The notes under the pieces were generated by a model, which saw only the letters and a program-made list of their open reading frames with translations, was not told the DNA's origin and ran no database searches. A DNA stretch of 11,370 nt from Euperipatoides rowelli (Eukaryota; Onychophora; Udeonychophora; Euonychophora; Peripatopsidae): assembly GCA_003024985.2 (NCBI GenBank), contig PXIH01S0037453.1; one strand, 5' to 3'. A program made the position numbers and the translations under genes. Position 1 is the stretch's first letter. Every line of letters begins with the position of its first letter. Positions 1-7,971 of the stretch are shown here, in pieces.

Positions 1-1174
1 ATTATAAAATGAAACAGAAAGTCAACAAAATGTCAGTCAATGGACACAAGGTCAGCATAACGGCCACTCTACTAACTAAAAAAAAAAGCTTTTAACAAAA
101 CGTCGTCAACAAAAAAAAAAAAGCTTATTAAAAAATCTGTGAACACATACACCTTGTCCTCCTCCCCCCCCTGCCTGAGCTTGTGAAATTCCCCCCTGCC
201 CCTCGGAGAAAATTGTCTTAAGGCTGGAAATCCTAAGCACTAATTTTTAATTACTTGTAAAAAATCATAATCAAATTCATCTTTTGAGCTATTATGATTA
301 ATTTGTTTTTTTTTTAAATTAAAATGACCTTTAATATTAACATACCTCTATTTACACGTTTAATCATTACAAAGAAAACATCTGTAGAGACAATTTCATC
401 AAATTAACCTCAAATCCCAAAAAAATGTGGAATTGTGAAAGCTTCAATTTGAATCATTAGTCTTAATTTTATATTTAAATAACTTTTTTTTTTATGCCTT
501 TAAATTATTTTTTTCCAGTGGAATTTTTTTTTTAGTAATTATCTTTGAAAATCAATAATAATAAAAAAATTAAAAATCCGTTACATTTGACCTTTAATGA
601 AATGTCATTAACGAACTAGAAATAATACACGGATGCAACATCTAAACTGACCAATTGGATCTTACGAAATAAATATCTACTGAGCTATCATTACTACCTG
701 TTTCTGCGATACTGTTAATGCAAGTCAATGGTGGTCTCCAACGTAAAATAGTGCTGAAGAGAACTGTATTTGGAAAATAATAGAACTCCGATTTAAATTA
801 TTTGAAATAAATTATCAGATTAATGAAATGCTCCATCCTCGACTTAGTTGAGTATTAGTTGAAATCTGGAAACACATTTGGTAAGACTTTTTTTTTTATT
901 ATTTTAAGAGTATAATATAACTCCAGTGTTTGGAGTAACTTTTCAAAAGTAACTAATTTCTTTTTTCCAGTAACAAAATATTAGAAAACAAAAAATACAA
1001 GCAGCAAAAAAAAAATCAATGAGATGTAAACATAAATCATAACAAAATTTAATCATTATACAAAAGGAAGCTATTTGAAATATTCATAATGATAATATTA
1101 TTGTCAAAACATGTTTTGAAGGAATTGAATGTGAGATTTTTAAATAGAGAACTTGTTACTTGGCAAATCATTCC
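1..1174. other. AT-rich gene-free stretch with homopolymer runs
   Basis: I find no coding frame or recognisable transposon protein on either strand. The stretch holds many A and T runs of 8-12 bases. Two short direct repeats, a poly-A run followed by GCTT, lie at 78-91 and 111-126. The word TGACCTTTAAT occurs near 325 and again near 587, which may reflect old repeat DNA. It reads as intergenic or intronic sequence. I cannot exclude short regulatory elements, but no motif is strong enough to name. Confidence 0.6.
150..207. repeat. C-rich low-complexity patch
   Basis: Two C runs sit about 30 bases apart inside very AT-rich DNA, around CCTGCCTGAGC and CCCTGCCCCTCGG. A G-rich patch at 6425-6455 (a run of G, then CTTTGAGGCAGG) has a loosely similar reverse-complement character. 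C/G-run patches of this kind often mark ends or interiors of decayed DNA transposons, but no terminal repeats or target duplication could be seen here. Confidence 0.3.
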
Positions 1175-1530
1175 ACATGGGTCATTCCATATCAAATCAA
1201 CACACCTCACAACCTCAACTTCGTTTAATTTCAATGAAATTTGGCATACAAGTATAACCAAGTGAAAAAAAAAAATCACACCAAGTTTCAGCTTTCTATA
1301 CCACCCGGTTCCAAATTTAGAGGCGCTCAAAGTTGGGGGTAAAATTAAATTTTGACGAGTTACCACTAACTTTGACGGCTTATATCTCTCCTATTTAAGA
1401 TAGAGAGCTGAAACATGTCTCATTTTAAAGCCCTTACCTAGTGCTATTTTTAGATATGCAAAATTATCATTTCATGAAAAAAAAATTTTTTGATATCCGA
1501 AATTAACATTTAAACTTTAAATTTCTCAAA
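1175..1530. repeat. Dispersed-repeat-like segment of unknown type
   Basis: From the word GGGTCATTCCATATCAAATC onward the sequence becomes less homopolymeric and carries phrases such as CAATGAAATTTGGCATAC and ACCACCCGGTTCCAAA. These resemble, from memory, repeat phrases seen in many invertebrate genomes; I cannot name the family. Two 15-base arms at 1285-1299 and 1400-1414 are inverted copies of each other with one mismatch. A 105-codon minus-strand frame (1049-1366) crosses this segment, but its translation matches nothing I know and starts and ends outside any natural boundary. The segment lies downstream, in the minus direction, of the protein relic at 1885-2540 and could belong to the same element; that link is inference. 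Confidence 0.35.
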
Positions 1531-1884
1531 AGAGGTATTTTTTAAAAATACAAAAAAAAAAAAAAAAATAGGGAAGAATCTTATGTCTATACTTAATATG
1601 TTTANCAAATAAAAATTTGGGATGAACATGGGCATAAGAATGGCAAATATTTAAAGTTTATGGTACTCGGAGACAAGAACATTTTAAAAGCTAGTTTATT
1701 AAGATAAAATTAATAATCCTAAGTTGAGTTTAAAAATCACTTAAAGGTATTGTATGTTTTTAATTAAAGTGTAAAATGGTGTATAGTACAGTATTTAAAA
1801 AAAAAAATAGGTCTGGAAATATTAAACCTTGAATATGTATTAAAAAAATTCATACTTTTTCATTTTTTTTTTTTTTAAATTTTT
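1531..1884. other. Low-complexity gene-free gap
   Basis: The stretch contains long A and T runs (about 1551-1569, 1797-1808, 1863-1876) and one undetermined base at 1605. It lies between the repeat segment and the protein relic. In the minus direction this is where the missing C-terminal part of the relic would be expected, but I see no recognisable block in any frame. Confidence 0.5.
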
Positions 1885-2540
1885 TGGTTTTCTTCTAGTT
1901 CTGTTAAAAATATAACCAAGCGACGCTGAAACAAATGAACTGCAACTGTATCGTGAATAAACATCAAAAATTATAACAAAACTTAAGTGTTATGTAATAT
2001 TATTTTTGGTATAGTAAATAACAAATGGGTGAAGAGTTGCCTGAGAATTGTTCTAATGAAATCCTTGGGCTGCATCTTGCAATACAAAAGAATAATTTTC
2101 TGCAAAATCACAAATTATACATTGATTATCATTTGTATTGGATTTCATTTCACTTAGATACTTAGCTTGTTTTTTTTTTTGTAATGAAAAAATGCTTTTA
2201 CTTTTTGAATCAAAAGCTCTGTGAAATCATTAATGTTTTTAGAAACAGTTTCAAAAATGAACGATTTGTAGAAATCCTCTGTTTAAAATTAATATGCTCA
2301 ACCCCATTGTCCTTAAAACAAATTCTGTATTTTTAAATGGAAATCATTCTGGACACTCCTTACAGTCACAAAGTAACAAGATGGCTGCGGCTGNTTGCAT
2401 ATGATTTGAGCTAAGAAATCTTTATAATCAGAAATTGGATTTTCACTTTCTATTGTCAGACCTATTATCTTGCATCCTACATATCAGTTTAAAATTTGCA
2501 TATTCAACGTGTTCGATATGCACAATGAAGTTTGGGTAAT
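1885..2540 (-). pseudogene. Relic of an uncharacterised invertebrate repeat protein (cc8L18.2-like)
   Basis: The minus strand encodes, in order but in shifting frames, several blocks that I recognise from a large family of uncharacterised arthropod proteins, often annotated as cc8L18.2-like and present in many genomic copies. The blocks are ISDYKDFLAQIIC (about 2436-2398), a CDCKECPE cysteine motif (about 2370-2347), DFAENYSFVLQDAAQGFH (about 2109-2056), NNSQATLHPFVIYY after a stop that replaces an expected Trp, then SFVII and HDTVAVHLFQRRL (about 1985-1925). Continuous conservation across frameshifts indicates a former gene, not chance. At least three frameshifts, several stops and one N are present. 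The expected downstream part of the family is missing; after about 1885 the sequence turns to low complexity. Function of the family is not known to me; its copy number suggests a mobile or virus-like origin, which is inference. Family name is from memory. Confidence 0.7.
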
Positions 2541-2641
2541 TTAATAATGACCTTAATATCAACCGAATATGTCATTAAGATGCATAGAACGAAGTGCAAA
2601 ATACTTAGAACTTTTTATTATTTTCAAATTTTTGCTGATCT

Positions 2642-2674
2642 GTAAAACCTGGATGTCACATCAGGTTTTACCTG
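2642..2674. repeat. Perfect 10-bp inverted repeat with an alternative hairpin
   Basis: GTAAAACCTG (2642-2651) and CAGGTTTTAC (2662-2671) are perfect inverted arms around a 10-base loop. The right arm also pairs with its own continuation: CAGGT-TTT-ACCTG (2662-2674). The two hairpins exclude each other. No gene or known element is attached, so a role is not supported; it may be a remnant of a palindromic transposon end. Confidence 0.6.
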
Positions 2675-2754
2675 TAGATATTTAAATATTCAGATGAATG
2701 AAGCCTCTATGTTCATCTAAATAGTTAAAAAATTTGGGCATCGTTATTGATCCT

Positions 2755-3463
2755 TGTTTAATTGCTCTTTTAAATGGTTCATGTACTCCCTACATCAATG
2801 AAACTTGGTACGGTATGTTTTTAGCCAGCTTTAAAGGTGGAAACAAAGTGTAACTGTTCAAAACCCATCACTTTGACATCTGTATTGGCCAAGTTGGCAG
2901 AGAGAGTGATGATAAAAAAATAATAATCACTCATCATCAGTTCGGCTTTAAAAAATGTAATTCTACTGTTCATAACATTCTTGAGGCTTGTTCTTACTAG
3001 TTGAAGGGTTGGGAACAAGATAATCTTACTGATGTTGTCTTTGTAGACCTATCATCCGCTTTTGATACTATTAACTATGATTTAGGCTACTAATTAACAA
3101 AATAATTTAATTAAAATTTGTTAATTATACCGTCAGATGGATATGTGAATAGTTGGGCAATAGAAAAATGTTGTAAACATAGATGGTAAACATACTAACT
3201 CGTATGATATTAATGCATGAATTCAACAGGGAACTATTCTTTTGGGTATCCATTTTACTACCTTTCTTCATGACCTACCTCATTTTATAAATTTTCGGTA
3301 TTATAAGCAGATGATATTAAAATTATAAATGAGAAACATTATATCTGATGTTAATACTGCCATTTATAACCTGTATTTTTGGTGTAGTTATAATAAGTTC
3401 TTAATCAAAGCAAACAAAGATTATGAGAATTTACTCCAAACATTCTTATTGTATTACTGTATA
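2755..3463 (+). pseudogene. LINE reverse transcriptase relic, Jockey/CR1-like
   Basis: This plus-strand relic of a non-LTR retrotransposon reverse transcriptase would have copied the element's RNA at a nicked chromosomal site. The blocks read in the canonical order. ASFKGGNK (about 2821-2846) is followed, after a frameshift, by PITLTSVLAKLAERV. HHQFGFKKCNSTVHNIL comes next, then the catalytic block VDLSSAFDTIN (3043-3075). A damaged QGT-I-L block (about 3227-3245) precedes ADDIKII, the active-site Asp pair (3307-3327). SDVNTAIYNLYFWCSYNKFL lies beyond that. Stops and frameshifts occur in nearly every segment, so it is dead. The first Tyr of the usual YADD box has been disturbed. No endonuclease is seen upstream, so it is 5' truncated. 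It ends within about 10 bases of the outer hAT start at 3472, which may have interrupted it; I could not find its continuation beyond 4389. Confidence 0.85.
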
Positions 3464-3747
3464 TTCTAAACCAGTAGTTCTCAACCCTAATCAGCCAAAC
3501 GCCCCTTTTTATTAATTTTTAAATCCACCGCACCCCACCATCACATCTTATGTATAAACAGAACATTATTGAGGAAAGCCAATATATATATATACATTTA
3601 AAATCTACTAGGAAATGTACCAAGTACCATAACCTACTGCACAATGATTAATTATTAGGCCTTAAGGACATGGACTGTTGATAACCAAATGCAAATAATA
3701 CATTTTATGGCAAGTGAAAATTACTGATTTGTAATGCACTGGATATC

Positions 3748-3755
3748 TATCTGTA
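3748..3755. repeat. Left target-site duplication of inner hAT
   Basis: TATCTGTA directly precedes the CAGTG terminus and is repeated exactly at 4311-4318 after the right terminus. Confidence 0.88.
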
Positions 3756-3889
3756 CAGTGATGGACCTACATTTGGGGACCCTGAAGCTTGAGCTGCTAG
3801 GTGGGCCTTCACAACCAGCAACAATAAGGCCACATCCAACAAGGGCCAAAATGTTTAGCTGCATTTGAAAGGACCTAAAGGCCCAAATA

Positions 3890-3955
3890 GAGATAAAAAT
3901 AAGTAATGAAAGGGCACTCATTAAAAAAAAAAGATTGCTTTAGGGCCCCCTCCAA
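3890..3955 (+). repeat. Internal direct repeat, copy 1, in the inner hAT
   Basis: This block of about 66 bases, from GAGATAAAAATAAG through GTAATGAAAGGGCACTCATT to GGGCCCCCTCCAA, recurs in the same orientation at 4188-4256. The second copy has an extra ATAA and only a few other changes. The two copies are far more alike than the rest of the element halves are. Confidence 0.9.
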
Positions 3956-4187
3956 ATAGTAGAGATCGTGATGGTGTGGAGTCCTTGGAAATGGTCTATA
4001 CAGTCAGCCCCTCCCACCAGCAATGAGGTATGGTTAACTATCGTTATAGTTTTTGAGTTATGTGGGATGACAATTAGCCTGGAAACTTATAGGCTACATG
4101 CATGATGCATCATTGAATAGTCTAATGTATAAGTTTATTCGTTGGTATATTGGGCCACCTGGAATTCCAAATTTCGGAATCACTTGA

Positions 4188-4256
4188 GAGATAAAAATAA
4201 ATAAGTAATGAAAGGGCACTCATTAAAAAAAAAGATTGCTTCAGGGGCCCCTCCAA
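4188..4256 (+). repeat. Internal direct repeat, copy 2, in the inner hAT
   Basis: This is the second copy of the block at 3890-3955, in the same orientation, with an extra ATAA near its start and GGGGCCCCTCCAA at its end. It directly precedes the right subterminal region. Some 230 bases of unrelated sequence lie between the copies. Confidence 0.9.
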
Positions 4257-4310
4257 GATTAGGGGCCCTGAAGCTTAAGCTTCATTAGTTTCACAGTAGA
4301 TCCGCCACTG

Positions 4311-4318
4311 TATCTGTA
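4311..4318. repeat. Right target-site duplication of inner hAT
   Basis: TATCTGTA directly follows the CCACTG right terminus and is identical to the left copy at 3748-3755. Confidence 0.88.
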
Positions 4319-4397
4319 TCTTTTTGTTACATCTTTGTACCAGCTGTACTACCACTAGTGATAGATGTACCACAGTTTAAGGATCCCTGGTGTAGAC

Positions 4398-4753
4398 CAA
4401 TCAGTAGGCCTATAATAAATTCTGATACAAATATATTACAGAATGTTTTTATGGTTCAGCTCAATACATTTAATGTAATTTCATTATTTTTGTTGTCAAT
4501 TTTTCCTTTCAGGCAAAATAAAGAATTAAAAAATAGTAGCCTACCTATATTTTCTGTGACAGGGGCTTTTGGCTTGCTCACACTCATATCTTATTAGTAA
4601 AACTAGTTTAAAACCCCGTCAAAAATGACAGATACAATGACATCTATGGACAGAAAACAGAGCAAAAACATCTTTGGGCATCATCGGTTCGCCGAAGAGG
4701 GCCTCTGCAGCGTGACAAACATCATAACCAAACNGGCCTTTTATTACAGTTAG
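4398..4753. other. Gene-free stretch with a GC-richer patch
   Basis: No recognisable protein is present. A 79-codon plus-strand frame (4358-4597) begins inside the right arm of the outer hAT and matches nothing I know, so I do not call it a gene. A pyrimidine-rich run ending in TTTTTCCTTTCAG (4499-4511) resembles a 3' splice acceptor, but no exon can be supported. About 4676-4733 is markedly GC-richer than its surroundings (around CGGTTCGCCGAAGAGGGCC) and ends near an undetermined base at 4734. It abuts the LINE relic that follows. Confidence 0.45.
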
Positions 4754-5530
4754 ATTATTTCAATTTTTGATAATTCATGTGTTTCTCGAGGTCTTATTAA
4801 CTATTTAATAAATAAAATCATAACTCATAGAAAAGTAAGATACACATTGAATAATAGTCCTATTAATATTGGGATCTCTCAAGGTTCAGTGCTTTCCTCA
4901 ATAATGTTCTGTTTATACATAAGTGAATTACTTAGTGGAATTAATAAATTAGGATATATGGAATAACAATCAAAAGAATTGGTGTTCATACAGTATTTGG
5001 TCATATATTGATGGTGGTTGTTATTCTTAGATAGGCCTTCTGTCTTGGAGGTAATTGATAATTTTGGAAGACAAACAGGGACTTGCTTAAATGCAAAAAA
5101 ATCTTTTATAGGCTATATGACCTATAAACAATAAGGTGTCCTATATCTAATTAATATAAAAGGGACTAGGAAATATCATACCTTATCTGTTTATAGGCAG
5201 ACAAGTAGCTAAAGTAATTACAGTACTGAGAATTTCATGATTTCTGTTACTATAATAATCTGATTAAAATATAGGAAGCTATCAATTTTACAAAAAAAAT
5301 TAAATCTCATATATCTACATTCTAACTAAACTTTTACTTGCAACATTATCAATTTTCAAAAAAAATATTTTCAAAACTTACTATGGTATTGATTGAATAG
5401 GTTTATTTGGAAAAAAAAAATAGAACCCCTGTACCCAACATTACCGATAAACATGGGCGAACTTGACTTTCATGATGTTGCGATTAAAAATCGAGCAAGC
5501 CTTTATAATAGGGCATGCTAATTTTATAAA
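4754..5530 (+). pseudogene. Second LINE ORF2 relic, L1/Tx1-like C-terminal half
   Basis: A 70-codon open frame (4754-4966) carries the reverse transcriptase blocks RKVRYTLNNSPI and GISQGSVLSSIMFCLYISEL, the equivalent of the conserved G-x-PQGS-x-LSP-x-LF segment. The expected YADD follows in damaged form as YIDG (5004-5015). Beyond it are SVLEVIDNFGRQTGTCLNA (about 5039-5095), then NRFIWKKKNRTP (about 5397-5432) and, after a frameshift, LPINMGELDFHDVAIKNRA (about 5441-5497). The last two blocks correspond to the FIW and GGL segments found after the thumb in L1/Tx1-type LINEs, which Jockey-type elements lack. It is therefore a different lineage from the other LINE relics in the window, though the exact clade is uncertain. 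Stops and frameshifts make it non-functional, and the endonuclease and first RT motifs are missing. Confidence 0.72.
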
Positions 5531-6474
5531 TACTGTATGTATGTCATTGAAAGAGATTGTATCATAGTGGTGAAGTTTGAACCATCCAATACCCCTCTTC
5601 CTGGTCAATATACAACAAATTCTAGGGTAGGTGTTATTTTGAGATGTTTTTAAAAACTCAGCTTATACACAATGTTTGATATTTTAGATGATTGTAGCCT
5701 AATTGGATATTTATTTTATTTTCATCAAAAACAACGTCTCAATGAACCAATTACAATTTTTGTAATGTACATTATGTCACAAAAATATCAAATCAAAGGC
5801 AGAGAAAAAGATAATAAATGAAAAATTAGAAATTAAACTAATACATAGGCTACTATATTTTATCTATATAGCAAATCAGAATATTTCAATTGATGTAGGG
5901 TATTAAGAGTAACAATGTTTTTTTTTTAAATTCAATGAAAGATTTATCAAAGTAAGCAATATACATACGGAAGTGTATTACCGTACATACAGTAGATTCA
6001 TAATAAAAATTATAGGATTTTTAAAAATATAATTAGACTATTTTTAGATAAGGGATATTGAGCAATAAAGGGTTACGACTCGAGTATTAGAATTAGATGA
6101 ATTCAAAGTAACAATAGATCTTAATATGGGACAATCAATAATAAAAAAATTATTAAATTATATAAGAATTTAAGAGAAAAAATAGTTCTTCTGTATTCAA
6201 GAGTCTGGACCTGAAACAAGGTACATAGGCTAGTTCAATGTAAGAAAGACGAATAGTATTTAAAATGAGATTTTTTAGACAAGAGTCTGATATTGATTGG
6301 TAAGCTCTCATATCTTCAGTTCCAAAACCAAGTATGAACTTTTAGATTTTTAAATTAGTTTTAACTAGTAGTTTTCGTCATTCTAAGATGAAAAAAAAAT
6401 GTTTTTAGATTTTTTGAAATGGAAAGGGGGGGGGGCTTTGAGGCAGGTATCACATGTGATGCATTTTTTTTTTT
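5531..6474. other. AT-rich stretch, possibly the decayed 3' part of the LINE
   Basis: No definite gene. A 49-codon plus-strand frame from the ATG at 5672 to the stop at 5819-5821 lies in line with the preceding LINE relic and has a protein-like composition, so it may be its C-terminal remnant, but no diagnostic motif is visible. From about 5830 on I see only AT-rich sequence, TAGGCT words and homopolymers, ending with a G run at 6425-6436. Confidence 0.4.
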
Positions 6475-6715
6475 ATTCCGTTATCTTCCAGTGCCCACCA
6501 ATATGGCTGCTGGTAGTAAGTTGAAATTATCTAGATCAGCACTCAGCAAAAGATTATTTCAGCTCTAGATTATCCTAGGGTTCAGGGTTACAGTACAGTT
6601 AGGACTGTAAAGAAAAATATTAAAAACGGCGAGAGAAAAAAAATCCACACACTACTACGTTTTAGTTGTCGTGAGACTCCTAACATTAATTATGTTGGTG
6701 GGCAGATAACGGAAT
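6475..6715. mobile_element. Small inverted-repeat element (MITE), 241 bp
   Basis: The left end ATTCCGTTATCT...GCCCACCAATAT (6475-6504) and the reverse complement of the right end, ATTCCGTTATCTGCCCACCA (right end 6691-6715), are nearly identical, apart from six extra bases (TCCAGT) in the left copy. The interior has no coding capacity, which fits a non-autonomous DNA transposon. No convincing target duplication flanks the ends, so the superfamily cannot be assigned. A related end with the same GTTATCTGCCC core and a similar GGGTTCAG-type interior word occurs at 7897-7971. Confidence 0.7.
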
Positions 6716-7896
6716 CTGACAGTATAATAATTTATAAGTTTATTATTTTGGCAAACCGTCACTATAACAACAAAATTTAAGCTTTATTAAAGTATTTTTC
6801 CGTGTAGGCCTATAGGCTATTACATTCAATATTAGGCCTATGTAGTGTAGGCTACAGTTTATCTTGCAGAACGGGTATCATACTACTATAGAAAAGGTTA
6901 AATTTTAGTCTCTTGTGATTCATCTAATTAATTCATCACCAGAAAGGTAACAAATTGATTCATTTGTTTGTTTTTTTCTCTAATAATAAATGAATAAAGG
7001 TAAAAAAAGAAAAAATTGCATTTTTTTCTTACTTCTTGAAATTTAAATGAATCACATAACCAGACATGGAAGGTATAGGCTACTGCTCTTCAACTTATTC
7101 AATTAAATATTTCTTTATAAAACACTTTGAACATAAAGTACATAAAATATTTTTATATTATAGAAAATTAAAAACGTAGTCTACCATTCAAAGATTTAGA
7201 ACATACTGTAGGTTACATATTTTGCATATATTAGGCTTTAATATGCAAAAAAAAAAGGATATTCTAGACTGTATTACGAATAGCCCACATCAAGTTGAGA
7301 GGCTAAATTTAATAGATTTCCTAGAGTAAAGTTGTGAATTATACAGTACCGGTATAGCCTATACCGGGGAACTGAGGAGGATCAGAAGATATAAAGTTTA
7401 ATGTGATCTTCAGATTAATGAATTCTATTTGTACTGTAAATGAGGTGCATCATGAAGACTGGGGTTTAGGAAGAGAGCAAAACCAGGTATTGTTAACTTC
7501 CTTGTTAAATTATATTTCAATATTTTGCCTTCTAAATCTTTTTTGATTTCTAGATATAAATGTGAATTCAAGAGTTTTGTAATTATTGTCAACAGCCTGA
7601 AGATGCTGAGAACATACTTTACAATGTAGGTATTTTAATCATTTAAAAGTTATGGTTTGTGGCTATGTTAATATTAATGTTCTCCGCAAAACAAAAGGGA
7701 CATATTTACAGTATATTCATGAAAAATTAAATGAATTTCCTCCTTTATTGATTGAACTTTAAGGAAGTAACTTATTTATAATTTGAAAAATGAGATGTGA
7801 CTAAGTATTTGGTGAAATTAATCACAATCAAATTGAGTTCTATAGAAAATTAGTTATAGAGTTGTACATGCTTTATATTAGATATTTGGGATCTTT
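6716..7896. other. AT-rich gene-free stretch
   Basis: No coding relic, RNA gene or clear transposon was found on either strand over about 1.2 kb. It contains several TAGGCCTA/TAGGCTA words near 6805-6850, many homopolymers, and one sharp palindrome at 7349-7367. It is flanked on both sides by ends of the same MITE family facing outward (6691-6715 and 7897-7915). Confidence 0.5.
7349..7367. repeat. GC-rich 19-bp palindrome
   Basis: CCGGTATAG and CTATACCGG are perfect inverted arms around a single central C. Four G/C bases at each tip stand out in an AT-rich background. No flanking element explains it. Confidence 0.7.
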
Positions 7897-7971
7897 CCTG
7901 TTATCTGCCCGCCACTTTTTATACAATGGCACCTACCTTTACCCTACTCTGAACCCTAACTCCTACTAGGC
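7897..7971 (-). mobile_element. Partial MITE: one end of a family member
   Basis: CCTGTTATCTGCCCGCCAC (7897-7915) matches the terminal repeat of the MITE at 6475-6715 (CCGTTATCTGCCCACCA) with few changes. Read on the minus strand, the adjoining TTAGGGTTCAG phrase resembles the interior word GGGTTCAGGGTTA at about 6578-6590 of that MITE. No second end is found, so this is one arm only. Its inner boundary falls where the LINE endonuclease reading frame breaks (about 7966-7971), so the two truncations may be one event. Confidence 0.55.

Larger units (their letters stand above)
3756..4310. mobile_element. Non-autonomous hAT element (555 bp) with perfect 8-bp TSD
   Basis: Terminal inverted repeats are CAGTGATGGACCTAC (3756-3770) and, reverse-complemented from the right end, CAGTGGCGGATCTAC (4296-4310). 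They match at 12 of 15 positions, and all three differences are transitions. The element is flanked by TATCTGTA on both sides (3748-3755 and 4311-4318), a perfect 8-bp target-site duplication, the hallmark of hAT transposition. Subterminal blocks CCCTGAAGCTTGAGCT and CCCTGAAGCTTAAGCTT occur near both ends in the same orientation. There is no transposase frame, so movement depended on an enzyme in trans. It sits inside the outer hAT at 3472-4389, and its perfect TSD shows it is the younger insertion. A 66-codon minus-strand frame inside it is an incidental open frame. Confidence 0.88.
3472..4389. mobile_element. Old non-autonomous hAT element, interrupted by a second hAT
   Basis: The left end CAGTAGTTCTCAACC (3472-3486) and the reverse complement of the right end, CAGGGATCCTTAAAC (4375-4389), are both diverged forms of a terminal repeat typical of hAT elements (roughly CAGKGGTTCTCAAAC). 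They match each other at 9 of 15 positions. The flanking 8-mers TTCTAAAC (3464-3471) and GTGTAGAC (4390-4397) agree at 5 of 8, compatible with a decayed 8-bp target duplication. Without the inner insertion and one copy of its duplication the element is about 355 bp and has no transposase, so it was moved by enzyme supplied from elsewhere. The right arm phrase ACCAGCTGTACTACCACTAG also looks like hAT subterminal sequence. The call rests on the ends and is less certain than the inner element. Confidence 0.6.

Noticed and set aside
1049-1366. 105-codon minus-strand open frame
   Set aside because: It crosses the border of the repeat segment, has homopolymer-coded residues, and matches no family I know. 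It looks like a chance frame in repeat DNA.
2821-3018. 65-codon minus-strand frame
   Set aside because: It is antisense to the plus-strand reverse transcriptase relic, whose motifs explain the sequence.
3721-3921. 66-codon minus-strand frame
   Set aside because: It spans the left end and target duplication of the inner hAT, so it cannot be an old gene.
3472-4389. Idea that the hAT nest splits a single LINE with halves at 2755-3463 and 4754-5530
   Set aside because: The second relic repeats the GxxQGSVLS region already present in the first and has L1/Tx1-like C-terminal blocks, so the two are different elements.
4490-4515. Possible 3' splice acceptor (pyrimidine run plus CAG)
   Set aside because: There is no matching donor, no conserved exon and no recognisable protein; T-rich DNA produces such sites often.
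4358-4597. 79-codon plus-strand frame
   Set aside because: It begins in the right arm of the outer hAT and crosses its end. The hydrophobic content follows from T-rich sequence.
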